Assembly (NCBI GenBank): GCA_002104935.1
Contig: MCGT01000039.1
Span: forward strand, 1-64,000
DNA: 64,000 nucleotides
Reading direction: 5' to 3'
Source: Hesseltinella vesiculosa
Taxonomy: Eukaryota; Mucoromycota; Mucoromycetes; Mucorales; Cunninghamellaceae
Shown here: positions 19,786 through 30,747 of the stretch, in pieces
Layout: every line of letters begins with the position of its first letter
Position numbering within the stretch: position 1 is the stretch's first letter
Made by a program: the position numbers and the translations under genes
Notes under the pieces: model-generated
Databases searched by the model: none
Seen by the model: only the letters and a program-made list of their open reading frames with translations
Told to the model about the DNA's origin: nothing

Positions 19786-22068
19786 TTACAGCTTGGCATT
19801 GGGACCAAAGACCAACTTGGCGTCTTGCAGCACAGCAGCCTTGTTGTGGGGCACCACAGGCTGGGCGAACTCGACGTCTTGGACCCAATGGGTGACAGCG
19901 GTCAGGTCTTGCTCATAAGCGTCGGATTTGGTTTCATAGGCCCAGGCGGCTTGTTCCAAGAGCAGCACGGCACAAACAATGCGGCCGAGGGCAAAGGTGA
20001 CTTGGCGCATGCTGGTTTCGACTTGGACAGCATCTTGGACCGAGGCAATGGACTGGGCGGTACGGGCGAGGACCTGTTGAATGGTCTGGGCAATGGGGCC
20101 TAGGGTGGCAGGGTTGGCAGCTTGGGCTTTGGTTAGTTTGGTCGTCATGACCCTGACAAACGACTTGAGAGCGCCCCCCTTGGACTTTTGAAGGACACGC
20201 AGCACATCCAGCGCCAAGATATTGGTGGTGCCTTCCCAAATGTTGTTGACAATCGAGTTGCGGAGGTGTTGCCCGATACCAATTTCTTCCATGTAGCCCT
20301 GTTTGGGAAGAGAAGCGAGTTGAACATTGCCAGGTTCTTTTTTTTTTTTTTTTACCTGGCCGCCCATGGCTTCCATGGCTTCACAAATGTGGAGCACACC
20401 AATCTTGCATACGTAGGCCTTGGCAACAGGCGTCAGGAGACGCAGGATTTCCATGTCTTCTTCATTGTCCTTGATGGTTTCAGTGCGGCCGAGCAGATGG
20501 ACTACGTAAAAGGAGAATTGGAGACAGGCACGGAACACGACTTCCAGCTTGGCCAAGGTGGTGATGTGCAAAGGAATCTTATCCAAGGTACGTTTGCCCG
20601 ACTAGGAAAAGTGGGGAAGTGAGGAACAGGTTGATTTTCTCTGATTTGAAATCTCACCTCGCGCTTCAAAGCAAAATCTTTGACAATGGCTAGGCAGCGA
20701 CGGAGACCACAGGTCACACCAATGGCCGAGTAGATTCGGGTAATGTTCAAAACCGAAGCAATGGTCGGCACGCCTCGACCAGGTGGGCCTACCAGTTGAG
20801 CTTCCATGCCAACCAGTTCCAATTCAGCTGTGGGCAGCCCTTTGGTACCAAATTTGTCCTTCAGGCGGTGAACGCGCACACCATTCAATTGGCCATCAGG
20901 GTTTCTCATGCGGGCCAAGAACAACCCAAGACCTTTGCTTCCCTGAGGGATAAAAATGAAAGCCTGAGACAGGTCCGTCTTTTTTTTTTTTTTTTTTAGT
21001 CGTTACTGGTTCGACCATGCCAGTGTTGGGATCCACCACGCGGGCAAGAGCCAGGGTCATGTCAGCCGTGGTGGCACTGGAGAACCATTTGAAGCCAGTG
21101 AGTTTCCAGGTGTTGGTTTTGGCATCGACCAATTCAGCTTGGGTCTCGGTACGGCCTAGAGAAAAGAAGACATCGAGTGGGCTAGGAGTGGCAGGGCCAG
21201 GAATCACTTACTGACGTCCGAGCCGCCCGGGCGCTCGGTCATGAATTGAGAGCAGTTTTTGAATTGTTTAGGGTCACGGGACATCAAGTCGGGGAGAATG
21301 GTGGCTTTCATTTCGTCTGTGCCATAGAGTTCCATGACACGGGCAGCGCCGTCTATGTTCCAACAAAAAATAGCCGGTTGTCAAGGAAGGTATGGCAAAT
21401 GGATTAGGTTACCAGTCATGGAAAGTGGACAAGTGTAGACAGCAGCCGAAGGGGAGTACAAGTAGCCTTTAGCAAATTGATACAGACGAGAGAATTCACC
21501 ATATTTGCGTTCGTAACCTATGGACACGATGCCCTCTTCAGCGGCCACCACATTCAAGTCTTTCCAGCCTTGTGCAACCGAAATCTCGTCGATGCGTCTG
21601 CCAAAGCAACAATGGTTGGCATGTGATATTCCAGTGTATTTTTTTTTTTTCGAATTTTACCTGCACCAGGCATCATATTGCTTCAATCGAGGATAGTGGT
21701 TTGGGTTTTCGACGTCTTCACCCATGGCCTGAATATCTAGAGCAAGCAAGTGAGGAACAGGTCGAGAAGGATGGGAGAAAGCTTCTCATTTCCTACCAGT
21801 GATGACCCGATGACCAAATTGATGAAGGTCAGGTTCAATTTCATTCATGATGGCATTGGGAATAAGTCGTTGAAGAACCTGTTGCAAAGCAATGTCATCT
21901 TCATATTGATTATGCAAGACAGGGGGTGTCTATCATTCAAAAAAAAAAAAGGGGGGGCAGAGGAGAGTGAATAAATGCATAATGGAGCATCTGTTTTGAG
22001 GATGCTTTGCTATTTACCTGGCGGAAACCAGTATCGGAAGAGGCCTTTGGAGGAGCAGGTTGGGGCAT
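19786..22068 (-). CDS. AidB-like acyl-CoA dehydrogenase
   Basis: A flavoprotein of the acyl-CoA dehydrogenase superfamily. The start at 22068 gives MPQPAPPKASSDTGFRQ, and later exons give PPVLHNQYEDDIALQ, resembling the N-terminal extension of AidB-type enzymes. The FAD/substrate motif is QFMTERPGGSDVS. Then come LRNPDGQLNGVRVHRLKDK, the FGTKGLPTAEL segment, ITRIYSAIGVTCGLRR, and the C-terminal MEEIGIGQHLRNSIVNNIWEGTTN, where WEGTTN is diagnostic for the family. The protein ends with VFGPNAKL at 19786. Bacterial AidB is a DNA-alkylation response protein with weak isovaleryl-CoA dehydrogenase activity, so the fungal substrate is not certain. About nine exons; inner borders are approximate. Introns carry long T runs (20339-20354, 20980-20998). 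Confidence 0.85.
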
Positions 22069-22299
22069 TGTTTACAATAAAAGAGAAAAATGAAAGAAAA
22101 TGGAGATCAAAAGGGATAAAAGGACCTTTTTTTCAAAGAAAGCCGGAGGTTCTCACACCCCGCATTTTCCGATTTTCTTTATTTTTTTATTTCCCAGGAT
22201 CTTGGAGCCTATTTTTTTATACAACAATGTGGGGTAGGGGAATCTTCATCGATGAATATACGTCAGCGCGGTCATGCAACAATAAAAAAAATATACAAG

Positions 22300-23201
22300 C
22301 TATTGTCGTAGGGCTTTCAATCTCTGGGTCAATAGTTCATCCTCTTCCTTTTCCTTTTGTTTGGTGTTCTTCAGTTCTTGGCTGGGAGCAAGCTCTCCTA
22401 ATTCTTGATTCAGTTCCAAGCCGTGTTCATCGGCCACTTGCTGCATCAAGAACTCGACTTCATTTTGAGGTGTCGTCATTGTCGTTGTTCCCGCCATCGT
22501 TGCCTCCATATAATCCGTCTGTACGTCCAGATCCTCGAATTGAGATTCAAACTTATCCATCACCATCGAGATCTATTCAAGCGTTCTATCAGAACCCACT
22601 TGGTTTTTTTTTTTTTTTTTTACCTTTTCTAAATTCATCGATTCCATTGCCTTATCCATCCCTTTGACCACACTTGCCATGGAGCCCGTCACCTAACAAA
22701 AGAGTCAGGTCGATGTGATTTTCTTAGAAACAGCCTCACCTTTCTCATCGTCACGGCGGTTTGCACTCGGCTAGCCACAGCGTCGATACGTGACGACAGT
22801 CTTAACATATTCAAGGCTTCGTTCTTTTTTCGGATGGAGTTGGCAGCGTAGATACGAGCCCCTTCCATGTTTCCATCTTGAATAGCCTATCGATGAAAGA
22901 ATGCCAAGGCAGACGACACGTCAGTGCCAAGGAAGTAAAAACGCCAGCGAATTAGCCTCGGTTACCTTTTTCAGTTTGTTCTTTTCCAATGTTTCATCCT
23001 TTTGGCATCGTTTAGACTGTTTACTCAATTGCTTTGCTGTAAACTAAGATGATGGGAAAAGGTTAGTCGCTTGCTTACCCACTTTTTTTTGCGCAGCTCG
23101 CTTACCTTTAGTTGAAACAGATTTTCTAATTAAGAAAAGTGGTTAATGACGGATGATTTTAGGCGGATCATGCTCTTCCAATTACTTTCAAGACCACTCA
23201 T
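22300..23201 (-). CDS. DID2: ESCRT-III-associated protein Did2/CHMP1
   Basis: A small charged SNF7-family protein that recruits Vps4 and its regulators to endosomal ESCRT-III filaments during multivesicular body sorting. The tiny first exon encodes MSGLE (start 23201). Splicing then gives [77 protein letters not shown], then [12 protein letters not shown] and [18 protein letters not shown]. The C-terminus [13 protein letters not shown] is a MIM1-type helix (consensus L..RL..LR) that binds the Vps4 MIT domain. All of these match CHMP1/Did2 closely. It lies on the same strand as, and about 160 bp downstream of, the Vps24 gene. Borders of the middle exons are approximate. Confidence 0.9.
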
Positions 23202-23363
23202 ATTGTCTATCTCTTCTTTAAACAGGTATAGCTCGAGGATGGAAATAAATAATCTTCGGTCAAAAGCAACAAAAGTGGAAAAGAAACGAGAAAAAAAGGC
23301 CGACGTTTTTTTTTTATTCTTTCTTGGCTACGGGGTCGTTCATCTTTCTCACTTTCTATGCAC

Positions 23364-24395
23364 CTAACCTTTCAAAGCCTATAAAAAAACAAGCGAGTTC
23401 GAGGATCGTGCTTTGGTGAGAGCCCTATCTTACCTGCAGACGCTGCTGCATCAACTGGAATTCTTCGCCTTCGTCTTCTTCTTCGGATTCTTCTTGCACT
23501 GGCAGCTGTTGTTTCTTTTCCAAAGCTGGGCCCACTTCGCCTGCCTCGCCAAGTAATCCTAACAGAAAGGGCAAGTCAGTCACCTGATACAGATCCATGC
23601 ATATCATTTTTATACCATCGGTGATTTGGAAGAGCACGCTGTTCACTTCTTCATCAGCTGCTTCCTCTAGATCGTCGTCGTCCATCATTTCCATTGTATC
23701 ATTAATCATTTCCTCCATCAAACCTGCCTGCAAAAGTGACATGAAAAACTTTGGTCAAGAACGAGGTCCGATCAAGAAGTCCACAGGCGCAAATTTTCAC
23801 TCCGCGTTACCTTTGTCATCTCCATCGACATTTGCTGCATAGCCATGGATACCTCGGGTAGCTTGACAAGCGAGTTGACCATTTTCATAACATCGGCGCT
23901 CTTTTGTAAGCTGCCTGCCACTTTGATGGTTGCTAGTAAAAAAAAATGAACGAGGTGAGGACGGCCGTGGGCATGGTCATGAAGGTTGATCGGTTACCAA
24001 GTTGATGTTCCAGTTGCATAATAATGGAATTCATCTGTGCTTTGCTGGTATAAAGGCGATCCTTGTGTCGTTGTGAGCGAACAAGTTCCATGGCAAGCAT
24101 TTTGCAAATCTTGGGGTCTTTCTTGGCAGCTGTCTTGATGGATTTTTTCACCTTGGCTTCCTCGACATCAATGCTTTGAATCTGTCGCTGAATCTGTCGT
24201 TGTTGCTGTCGAAGTTCTTGACGCCATTTCTTCACCTGTAGTTTCCATGCCAAAAAAAAATAAAAGGTGACAAACGGGTTACTTCAGGCACAAGTTAGGA
24301 CAAACGCTAGGCATGGTAGCGCCTAATGACTTTACCAGCTCGTCAGGTGACTTTTTACCAAAGAATCGTTGAAGATTGGAAAGCGTATTTGACAT
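23364..24395 (-). CDS. VPS24: ESCRT-III subunit Vps24/CHMP3
   Basis: A core ESCRT-III filament subunit acting with Snf7 and Vps2 on endosomes. The start at 24395 encodes MSNTLSNLQRFFGKKSPDEL. The basic first helix follows (KKWRQELRQQQRQIQRQI), then DVEEAKVKKSIKTAAKKD, ARSQRHK-like VRSQRHKDRLY, TSKAQMNSIIMQLEHQL, IKVAGSLQKSADVMKMVNSL and KAGLMEEMINDTMEMMDD. The acidic C-terminal tail ends EFQLMQQRLQ, with a last mini-exon encoding ALKG before TAG at 23364; that tail forms the MIM1 helix QRLQALKG. Length and motif order are those of Vps24. Exon borders are approximate. It sits immediately upstream of DID2 in the same orientation. Confidence 0.9.
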
Positions 24396-25442
24396 TATGT
24401 AGGTTGGTAGGAACAAATCGTTGAGGAGATGACTGGGGATGGAGCCAAAATGTAGAGAGGGGGGAAAAAAAAAAGGGAGAAAGTCAGAGAACGACGAGCG
24501 GCCATTTTCTGCAGGTTTCTTTTTTTTTTTTTTTGCCCAGCAAAACCTGGGGAAGAAGCCAAGCCCGCAGGCAGTTCTCATCATCGTTATCGATGATTTC
24601 TGATCATGCCTCCGTTTAAATAAAAGACGCCTATGCAGGGCATTTTCTACAGCTGACCGCTGGCTGCAAGCTCTGGTTCCTTTTCTTTCTTCGATATCAC
24701 AAGCTATGAGAAAAAAAAATGTGATACCAGCCCACTCTCCAGAATGTTGCATCGCCTTTGAAGAACCACCTTTGACTGCATCACTAAAAGAAAAAGAAAA
24801 AAGAAGGCAAAGCACTAATGTTTGTCTGGATTTCAAGTCGCGTCGAAAAGGCAGAGGAGCAGAGGACTTTCCACAGACAATAAACTGCTCCAATGTCGGC
24901 GACCTCTTCTTTCTGATTCAATACCACTCACCTCAGCTTCGCTTGACAAAAGCAGCGTAAAAATGTCGCTCATTTGAAGCAGTGCGCGACGTCTTTCAGC
25001 CAAATCTGAGTGTTACCAGACTGCAGGCTGGGATCGATCGGAGATTGGATTATGTTCTTGCCTTTTGAGCTGCTGCGAGGACAATCCCATGCATTGCATA
25101 AGAATAAAATGCGCTCAACATCTAGAGGGACTGTAATCCAATGCAAAAACCCCAACAGCGACTCGTTTGAGCCTTGCCATTGTCATTGAATCTGCCGTGG
25201 TGCTGGATGACCAACAATTATGACCATGCACAAGGGATCCCTCCGACATATTACTGACTGCTTGATGCTTCTTTCGAAAGTCATCCCCCAAGAGTGACTG
25301 CAAACTAGAAATAAAAAAAGAGGCTGGATTTTGCTTTGCAAAACTCTAACCAAACACGGCCAAATCAAACCAGAACGTTTTATTTAAAAACCCGCGCTTG
25401 GACAAGCCTCTCACTTTCTTTTTTCGATTTCTTCTTCACGAC
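24396..25442. other. Intergenic region between VPS24 and TSR4
   Basis: About 1 kb lies between divergently transcribed genes. It contains A/T runs near 24470 and 24520 and several short open frames without recognisable domains. The last 60 bp before 25443 are T-rich promoter-like DNA. Nothing else is seen. Confidence 0.5.
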
Positions 25443-26919
25443 ATGGCAAACGATCAAGTACTTCTGGGCCTACCCGATGGCCCCATCGACAAAACTGATG
25501 ATACGGACGCCTACATTACAAAACTAGGAGGCTTACCTGTGCGTATAACGAAGGAGAGAACTGGCTGCGATAACGATTGCTTACCCGTTTTTACGCCATT
25601 ATGCAATAGGTATGGCTGCAAGACGAACAACCTCCCAAACACTCAATGTGCAAATGCAAGGTGTGTGGTGCTTGGATGTACCTTCTGTGCCAATCCTACG
25701 TCCCATTACCCGACTCGATCTTTCATCGCGTCTTATATATTTGGGGCTGCAATCGACGCCAGTGCATGGGCAAGGAAGGCAGGCAAGTCATAAGAAACTA
25801 GCCAGGCGAGCCACCAATTCCTAACATTGATTTTTTTTTTTACAAGACAGCTTCTCTGTCATACGCTCGCATCTGGTCGATGAACAATACCTCAAGGAAA
25901 GACAAAAAAAGGAAGCCCAGAAGAAGAAGAAGAACAAAAAGCAGCAGGCAAAGGCAGCGGCTACGGCCCTGCCACAAGGTTTCCAGGTATGTTCTGCACC
26001 AAAAAAAAAAAAAAAATGCGAGCTCCATTTTTTTTTATTTTTACAGATGGGCGATGTCTGGGGAGCCAACACTGGTTTTGGCTCGTCAACAGACGGCTTT
26101 GGCTCAGCAGCAGGATTTGGCTCGACAACAGGCGGATTCGGCTCGACGAATGCGTCCGCTGCTGGCTTTGGCTCCACAACGAGCAACTTTGGATCGACAG
26201 CGTTCGTCAAAGACACACCACCACCGGCAAAACCAGATGCTCTGGCCGACCAACTAGGACAGCTGTCGTTGGATACCAGACAGAGCAAACAGCCCGTCGT
26301 CGCGACGGTAGACAAGACCAAGTTGCCCAGCTTCCCGGGTGAATACCTCTACATCGGCACTGAAGATACCACGGACAAGCAGGAGAGCGCTGATATGACA
26401 AAGTACAAGGAATACATTGACATGGCCGAGCAGTACCTGGACGACGACGACGACGAGCAAGGCGGTGGTATGTGGGGTGGCGAGACCTATGAAAAGCAAG
26501 CGCTGCCTCGAGGCGTCGACAAGCAATTCAAAAAATTCATGGAACGCGTAGCCTACGAACCTAGCCAGTGCATCCGGTATGAGTGGTCCGGCACGCCCTT
26601 GTTATATCACGCACCAACAACGTCGCTCCAGCCTCCAGCATGCTCTTCTTGTGGCCAACCTCGCGTGTTTGAAATGCAGTTGATGCCCAATCTCCTCTCT
26701 GTCCTTCCGACTGCCGACACCGCAGCCGCCTCTTCGCCCTCTGCTTCCACGTCGTCTACCAGCCAGCCTTCCAGCAAGCAGCAGCAGCTAGATGCCATGA
26801 ATCAAGGCATGGAATTTGGCACTGTTTTGGTTTTTGTCTGCAAAGCCGACTGTCATCCTGGCGATGACCAAGATCCGACCCATGCTACAGAATTTGTCAT
26901 TGTGCAATACGAACAATAA
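25443..26919 (+). CDS. TSR4: PDCD2/Tsr4 family protein (ribosomal protein uS5 chaperone)
   Basis: Tsr4/PDCD2 proteins bind nascent Rps2 (uS5) and support 40S ribosome assembly. The first exon encodes VLLGLPDGPID then YITKLGGLP. An acceptor at 25609-25610 opens the second with VWLQDEQPP, then the zinc-binding CKCKVCGAWMYLL and LYIWGCNRRQCMGK. A third exon is highly basic (KEAQKKKKNKKQQAK). The final exon starts at 26047 and ends with the conserved C-terminal block (QCIRYEWSGTPLLYHA, CSSCGQPRVFEMQLMPNLL, MEFGTVLVFVCKADC). Inserted in the final exon is a stretch of repeated GFGST/GFGS units (~26050-26200), resembling FG-nucleoporin sequence and not usual for this family. Gene symbol by family similarity. 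Confidence 0.88.
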
Positions 26920-27423
26920 AGGGACACATACTGGGGAAAGTTTTTTTTTTTTTTTTTGCCGCCAGATTACTTTCAAAAAAAAAAAAAAGAGGCTAGTGTC
27001 GAACAGCCTCGCAAGGACACCAGGAGTGAATGCAGCAAATGGACATCGGCACCGCCTTCACATGAGAGCCTCTCATAAGCCCTCCGCCTTGCTCAGTCTG
27101 GAGTGTTTGAAATAGAACCCCACCTGCTGCGGACACCATCGTCGTCGCTGGTCCCTTCTCTTGTCCTGCAACCGGCCTTCTCCCAAGTACCAGTCGTCCG
27201 TCGGACGTCATCCATCATTGCCCTGGGTTATTATCTGTGAGATAACTGCTACCCAGCGACGACCAAAATCAATCTCAAGCTCAAGGCACCCGGGATCGTG
27301 CGATACTTGCTATTAAAAACTTTATCAAGCCTATTTACATTTAACATGATGGGAAAGAATGGATATGAAGTAAAGATGGGGATGCCAGAGGGAGGGGAGG
27401 GGGGAAAAAATGAAAAAGAGACC
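26920..27423. other. Convergent 3' intergenic region
   Basis: About 500 bp between two converging genes. Poly-T at 26941-26957 and poly-A near 26975 follow the TSR4 stop. Short open frames have no recognisable content. No gene is seen. Confidence 0.5.
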
Positions 27424-27967
27424 CTACAAAGGGTTGCCGAGGGTGGTGCCAGGACCAGCAGCAGCAGCAGCCAACACTTCATCAGGAACAATCACTTGCA
27501 CTCGTTGCTTCTTGGGGTTGATCTGCTCAACATCTGTTACATATAAAAAAGAATAGCGATTAGTCCCAAGTCGGTCACCTGTCCATCGCAGTGTCTCACC
27601 CTTCATTTCTTCTTCGGCTTGTTCAATGAGGCCTGCGTTGACCAAAAAGCGTTGCTCCTAAAGAAAGAAAGAAAAACGAAGCTTGATCAATACTTGCGAC
27701 TAAAAAGCTGAAAGAGGACAGGCAGGCGACATTTACATTGCGGATGGCTCGTTCCATTTGCTTTTGCTTCTTCTTGCCGTAACCTTGCTTGCCATGCAAG
27801 ACGGTGGGCTCGACGGTGTATTTAGCCTTTCTGATACGGTGTGATTGTCGACGCATAGCCATCAAGCTAGGACCTTTGACTAGACATTGAATACAAGGTT
27901 AGAGCGCATCTGAACAATCAATGACAAAAGACTTACTTTTGTTAATGCTGCTGACACCTCCGGGCAT
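27424..27967 (-). CDS. Small basic protein, possible ribosome-biogenesis factor
   Basis: Four or so exons join in frame to about 113 residues. The start at 27967 encodes MPGGVSSINK; the next exon adds IKGPSLMAMRRQSHRIRKAK and KQGYGKKKQKQMERAIRN; then EQRFLVNAGLIEQAEEEMK; the last exon encodes DVEQINPKKQRVQVIVPDEV and an alanine-rich end at 27424. The strongly basic middle with a KGPSL.. start and KKKQKQMERA helix is reminiscent of small pre-60S shuttling factors such as Alb1, but the match is too weak to assign. It shares a ~200-bp divergent promoter with ZPR1. Confidence 0.6.
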
Positions 27968-28171
27968 GTTGGATTGTTCTGGTAGATACAAGAAAAAAAA
28001 AAAAAAAGCGAAAGAAAAAAAAAAAAAAAAAGGCAGTGGCTTTGTTTCAATGCCCTCGGTTTTTCAGCGTAGGGTATTCATTTCCTTTTTGGAAACCATG
28101 CGCCATTCAAAACTTTTTTAAACTTTTCGTGCTTGTTGCTGCTCTTTTCCTTTTTATTCCAACTTTACACA

Positions 28172-29731
28172 ATGGCTACAAACGAACCACTCTTTGTCGA
28201 TCTGCATGATAACACCAAGCCCACTGAAATTGAAAGTCTCTGCATGAAATGTGAAGAAATGGTAGGATCAAGCTTCTTGCAGACAATCGAGCTGCACTCA
28301 CGCTCTCTTTTTTTTATACATAGGGTACTACCCGCTTCTTGTTCACCAAGATCCCTCACTTCAAGTAAGAAGCACTTGAAACTCTAGGGGAGTACGGAGA
28401 GAATGAAGACTCATTGCGATCTTTCTTTTTGTTTTTTTGGTGGGTTAGGGAAATCATTGTCATGGCCTTTGAATGTCCTCACTGTGGCTTCCGTAACAAC
28501 GAATTACAAAGCGCAGGCGCCTTCAATGAAAAGGGCGAAACGGTCACGTTGAAGGTCCATGGCAAGGAAGTAGGTGTCATTAACGAACTACACGTGGAAA
28601 CTAAACGCTCGTCTCTCCGTAGGACTTGGATCGCCAGCTGGTCAAGTCGGACTATGCGTCTGTGCGCTTTGAAGAATTGGAAGTCGATATCCCTGCCAAC
28701 CGACGACGAGGCCTTTTGACCACGGTGGAAGGTTTGTTGTCGAACGCCATCGAAGATCTGTCTGAAGGCCAATCTGTGCGTAAGCACATGGACGAACAAT
28801 TGCACAACAAGATCCAGTCCATCATCGACACCATGGAAACTTATCGTGAAGGTGAACCTTTCACCTTGACCCTCGACGATCCTTCTGGCAACTCGTATAT
28901 TGAAAACCGATGCTTGCCTGCTCAAGATCCTCAATTGGCATTGCGTTGGTATGTGCGCACGCCCGAACAAAATGCGGAATTGGGTCTGGGCACCGACCAA
29001 TCTGCTGCGGACCAGGCTTTGGAAAACCAGCAACACGACCATCCCGACGACGTGCCCGAAGTCCTGACCTTCCCTGCCAACTGCTCTCACTGTCAAGCCC
29101 CTAGCGAAACCAACATGCACATCTTGGATATTCCTCACTTTAAGGAAGTCGTCATTATGGCTACCAACTGCGACCACTGCGGTTACAAGAACAACGAAGT
29201 CAAGGCTGGCGGCCCTATCTCTGATAAGGGCAAGCGCATCACTCTGAAGATCACCGATGCCGAAGATTTGTCGCGTGATATCTTAAAGGTAACCAAGGTG
29301 AAATGGTAGGTCAGGATGACTCACCTTTTTTTTTTTTTTAGTCGGAAACCTGCGGTTTGTCCATTCCTGAAATCAACTTGGAATTGACCCCCGGCACATT
29401 GGGCGGTCGCTTCACCACAGTGGAAGGTTTGCTGCGACAAGTGCATACCGAATTGGAAGGACGGGCGTTCTCTCACGGCGACTCCTCCACCGAAGATGCC
29501 AAGAAGACTTGGACCAGCTTCTTGCACAACCTGAACGAAGTGGCGGACGGCAACCGTTTGGATGTGACGCTGATTGTCGATGATCCTTTGGCCAACTCTT
29601 ACTTGCAAAACCTGTACGCTCCCGACGATGACCCAGAAATGACCATTGAAGAGTACGAACGTGACTTTGACACCAATGAATCCTTGGGTCTGAACGACAT
29701 GAAGACTGAGAACTATGAAGCCACTGCTTAA
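28172..29731 (+). CDS. ZPR1: Zinc-finger protein ZPR1
   Basis: ZPR1 is an essential eukaryotic protein that acts as a folding chaperone for eEF1A and moves to the nucleus during growth. About five exons are read from ATG 28172. Two ZPR1 modules are clear. The first has LCMKCEEMGTTRFLFTKIP then FECPHCGFRNNELQ and RRRGLLTTVEGLL. The second has CSHCQAPSETNMHILDIPHF, TNCDHCGYKNNEVK and GRFTTVEGLL. Each is a C4 zinc finger plus an alpha-helical hairpin and beta domain (DDPSGNSYIEN, DDPLANSYLQN). Total length is close to the family's 450-490 residues. The C-terminal ESLGLNDMKTENYE is also typical. Introns are small, some with T runs before AG (29327-29340). Confidence 0.93.
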
Positions 29732-29925
29732 AAGCGGCCCTAAGAATGATTCTCTTTTACACGCCTCTCACATGATCTATACAGACCCTCTTTGTAATTA
29801 AACATTTTAGAAAACTTTGTGCGAAAGAGACCGGCGACGGACCAACAAAAGATCAATGCGGAGGGGGTTGTTTTTTTATTTATTTTCTTGTTTTCCCCTC
29901 TCCACCCCCGCTTTCGATTTCCAGC

Positions 29926-30503
29926 ATGGCCATTTTGTTGCAAAGATCGGTGCGCTCCTTTACTCCTCTTTACCGCACTCGTCTGTATTCGACCTCTGGT
30001 AAACAACCGACATCATCTTGCACAAAGAAACTCACCTTTTTTTTTCCAAAGTGAGCTTGGTCGATCGACTCAAACAAGATCGCAAAACGTTTATGCGCAG
30101 CAAACAACAACCTCAATTGAACGTTGTCAAGGGTGTATTGAGCGATCTCATCTACCAAGAAAAGGCTGGCGTCGTGCAAGATGCTAGCAATCCTGATGGC
30201 TTGATTTTGTCAGTGATCCAAAAGAATATCAAACGACGCCAAGACTCAGTGAAGCAATACTTGGATGGTGGTCGCCCTGAACTTGCTGCTGTCGAACAAG
30301 AAGAAATCTCGGTCTTGCAAGATTATCTCCCTGAGCAAATGTCACAACAAGCCATTGAAGAAAAGGTGCAAGCCTTGGTCAGCGAGCTTGGCGCTTCGTC
30401 CATCAAGGACATGGGCAAGGTCATGAAGGCTTGGACCGTTGATCCCGCTACTGCCGATCGCAAATTGGTGAGCGATGCTGTCAAGAAGATCTTAGCCCAA
30501 TAG
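29926..30503 (+). CDS. AIM41: Mitochondrial GatB/YqeY-domain protein AIM41
   Basis: Two exons (29926-29998, 30052-30503) encode 174 residues. The first ~25 residues (LLQRSVRSFTPLYRTRLYST) are Arg- and Ser-rich without acids, a typical mitochondrial presequence. The rest is a GatB/YqeY domain: VDRLKQDRKTFMRSKQQ, VVKGVLSDLIYQEKAG, VIQKNIKRRQDS, LPEQMSQQAIEEKVQALV, SIKDMGKVMKAW and KLVSDAVKKILAQ. The domain is related to the tRNA-binding tail of amidotransferase subunit B; yeast Aim41 is mitochondrial and its exact role is poorly known. Length fits the family. The next gene is convergent. Confidence 0.9.
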
Positions 30504-30747
30504 AGAATGTACAGTTTAGATAGAGATCCTTTTACTTGTAAAAAAAAAAAAAAAGCATGATACACGATAAAAAAAAAAAAAAAAAAAATTGGGAGGGTAT
30601 CCATGGATTAAAAAGAACGAGTGGCAAACCAGACAAAAAAAAATTAGTAAACGAGGGGGTCAAAAAGGAGGGGATCATGAAGTAGGACCAGCAAAAAAAT
30701 CGGGAAATTCAAAAGAATGGAGTAGCAATAAAATTAATAGAAGGTGA

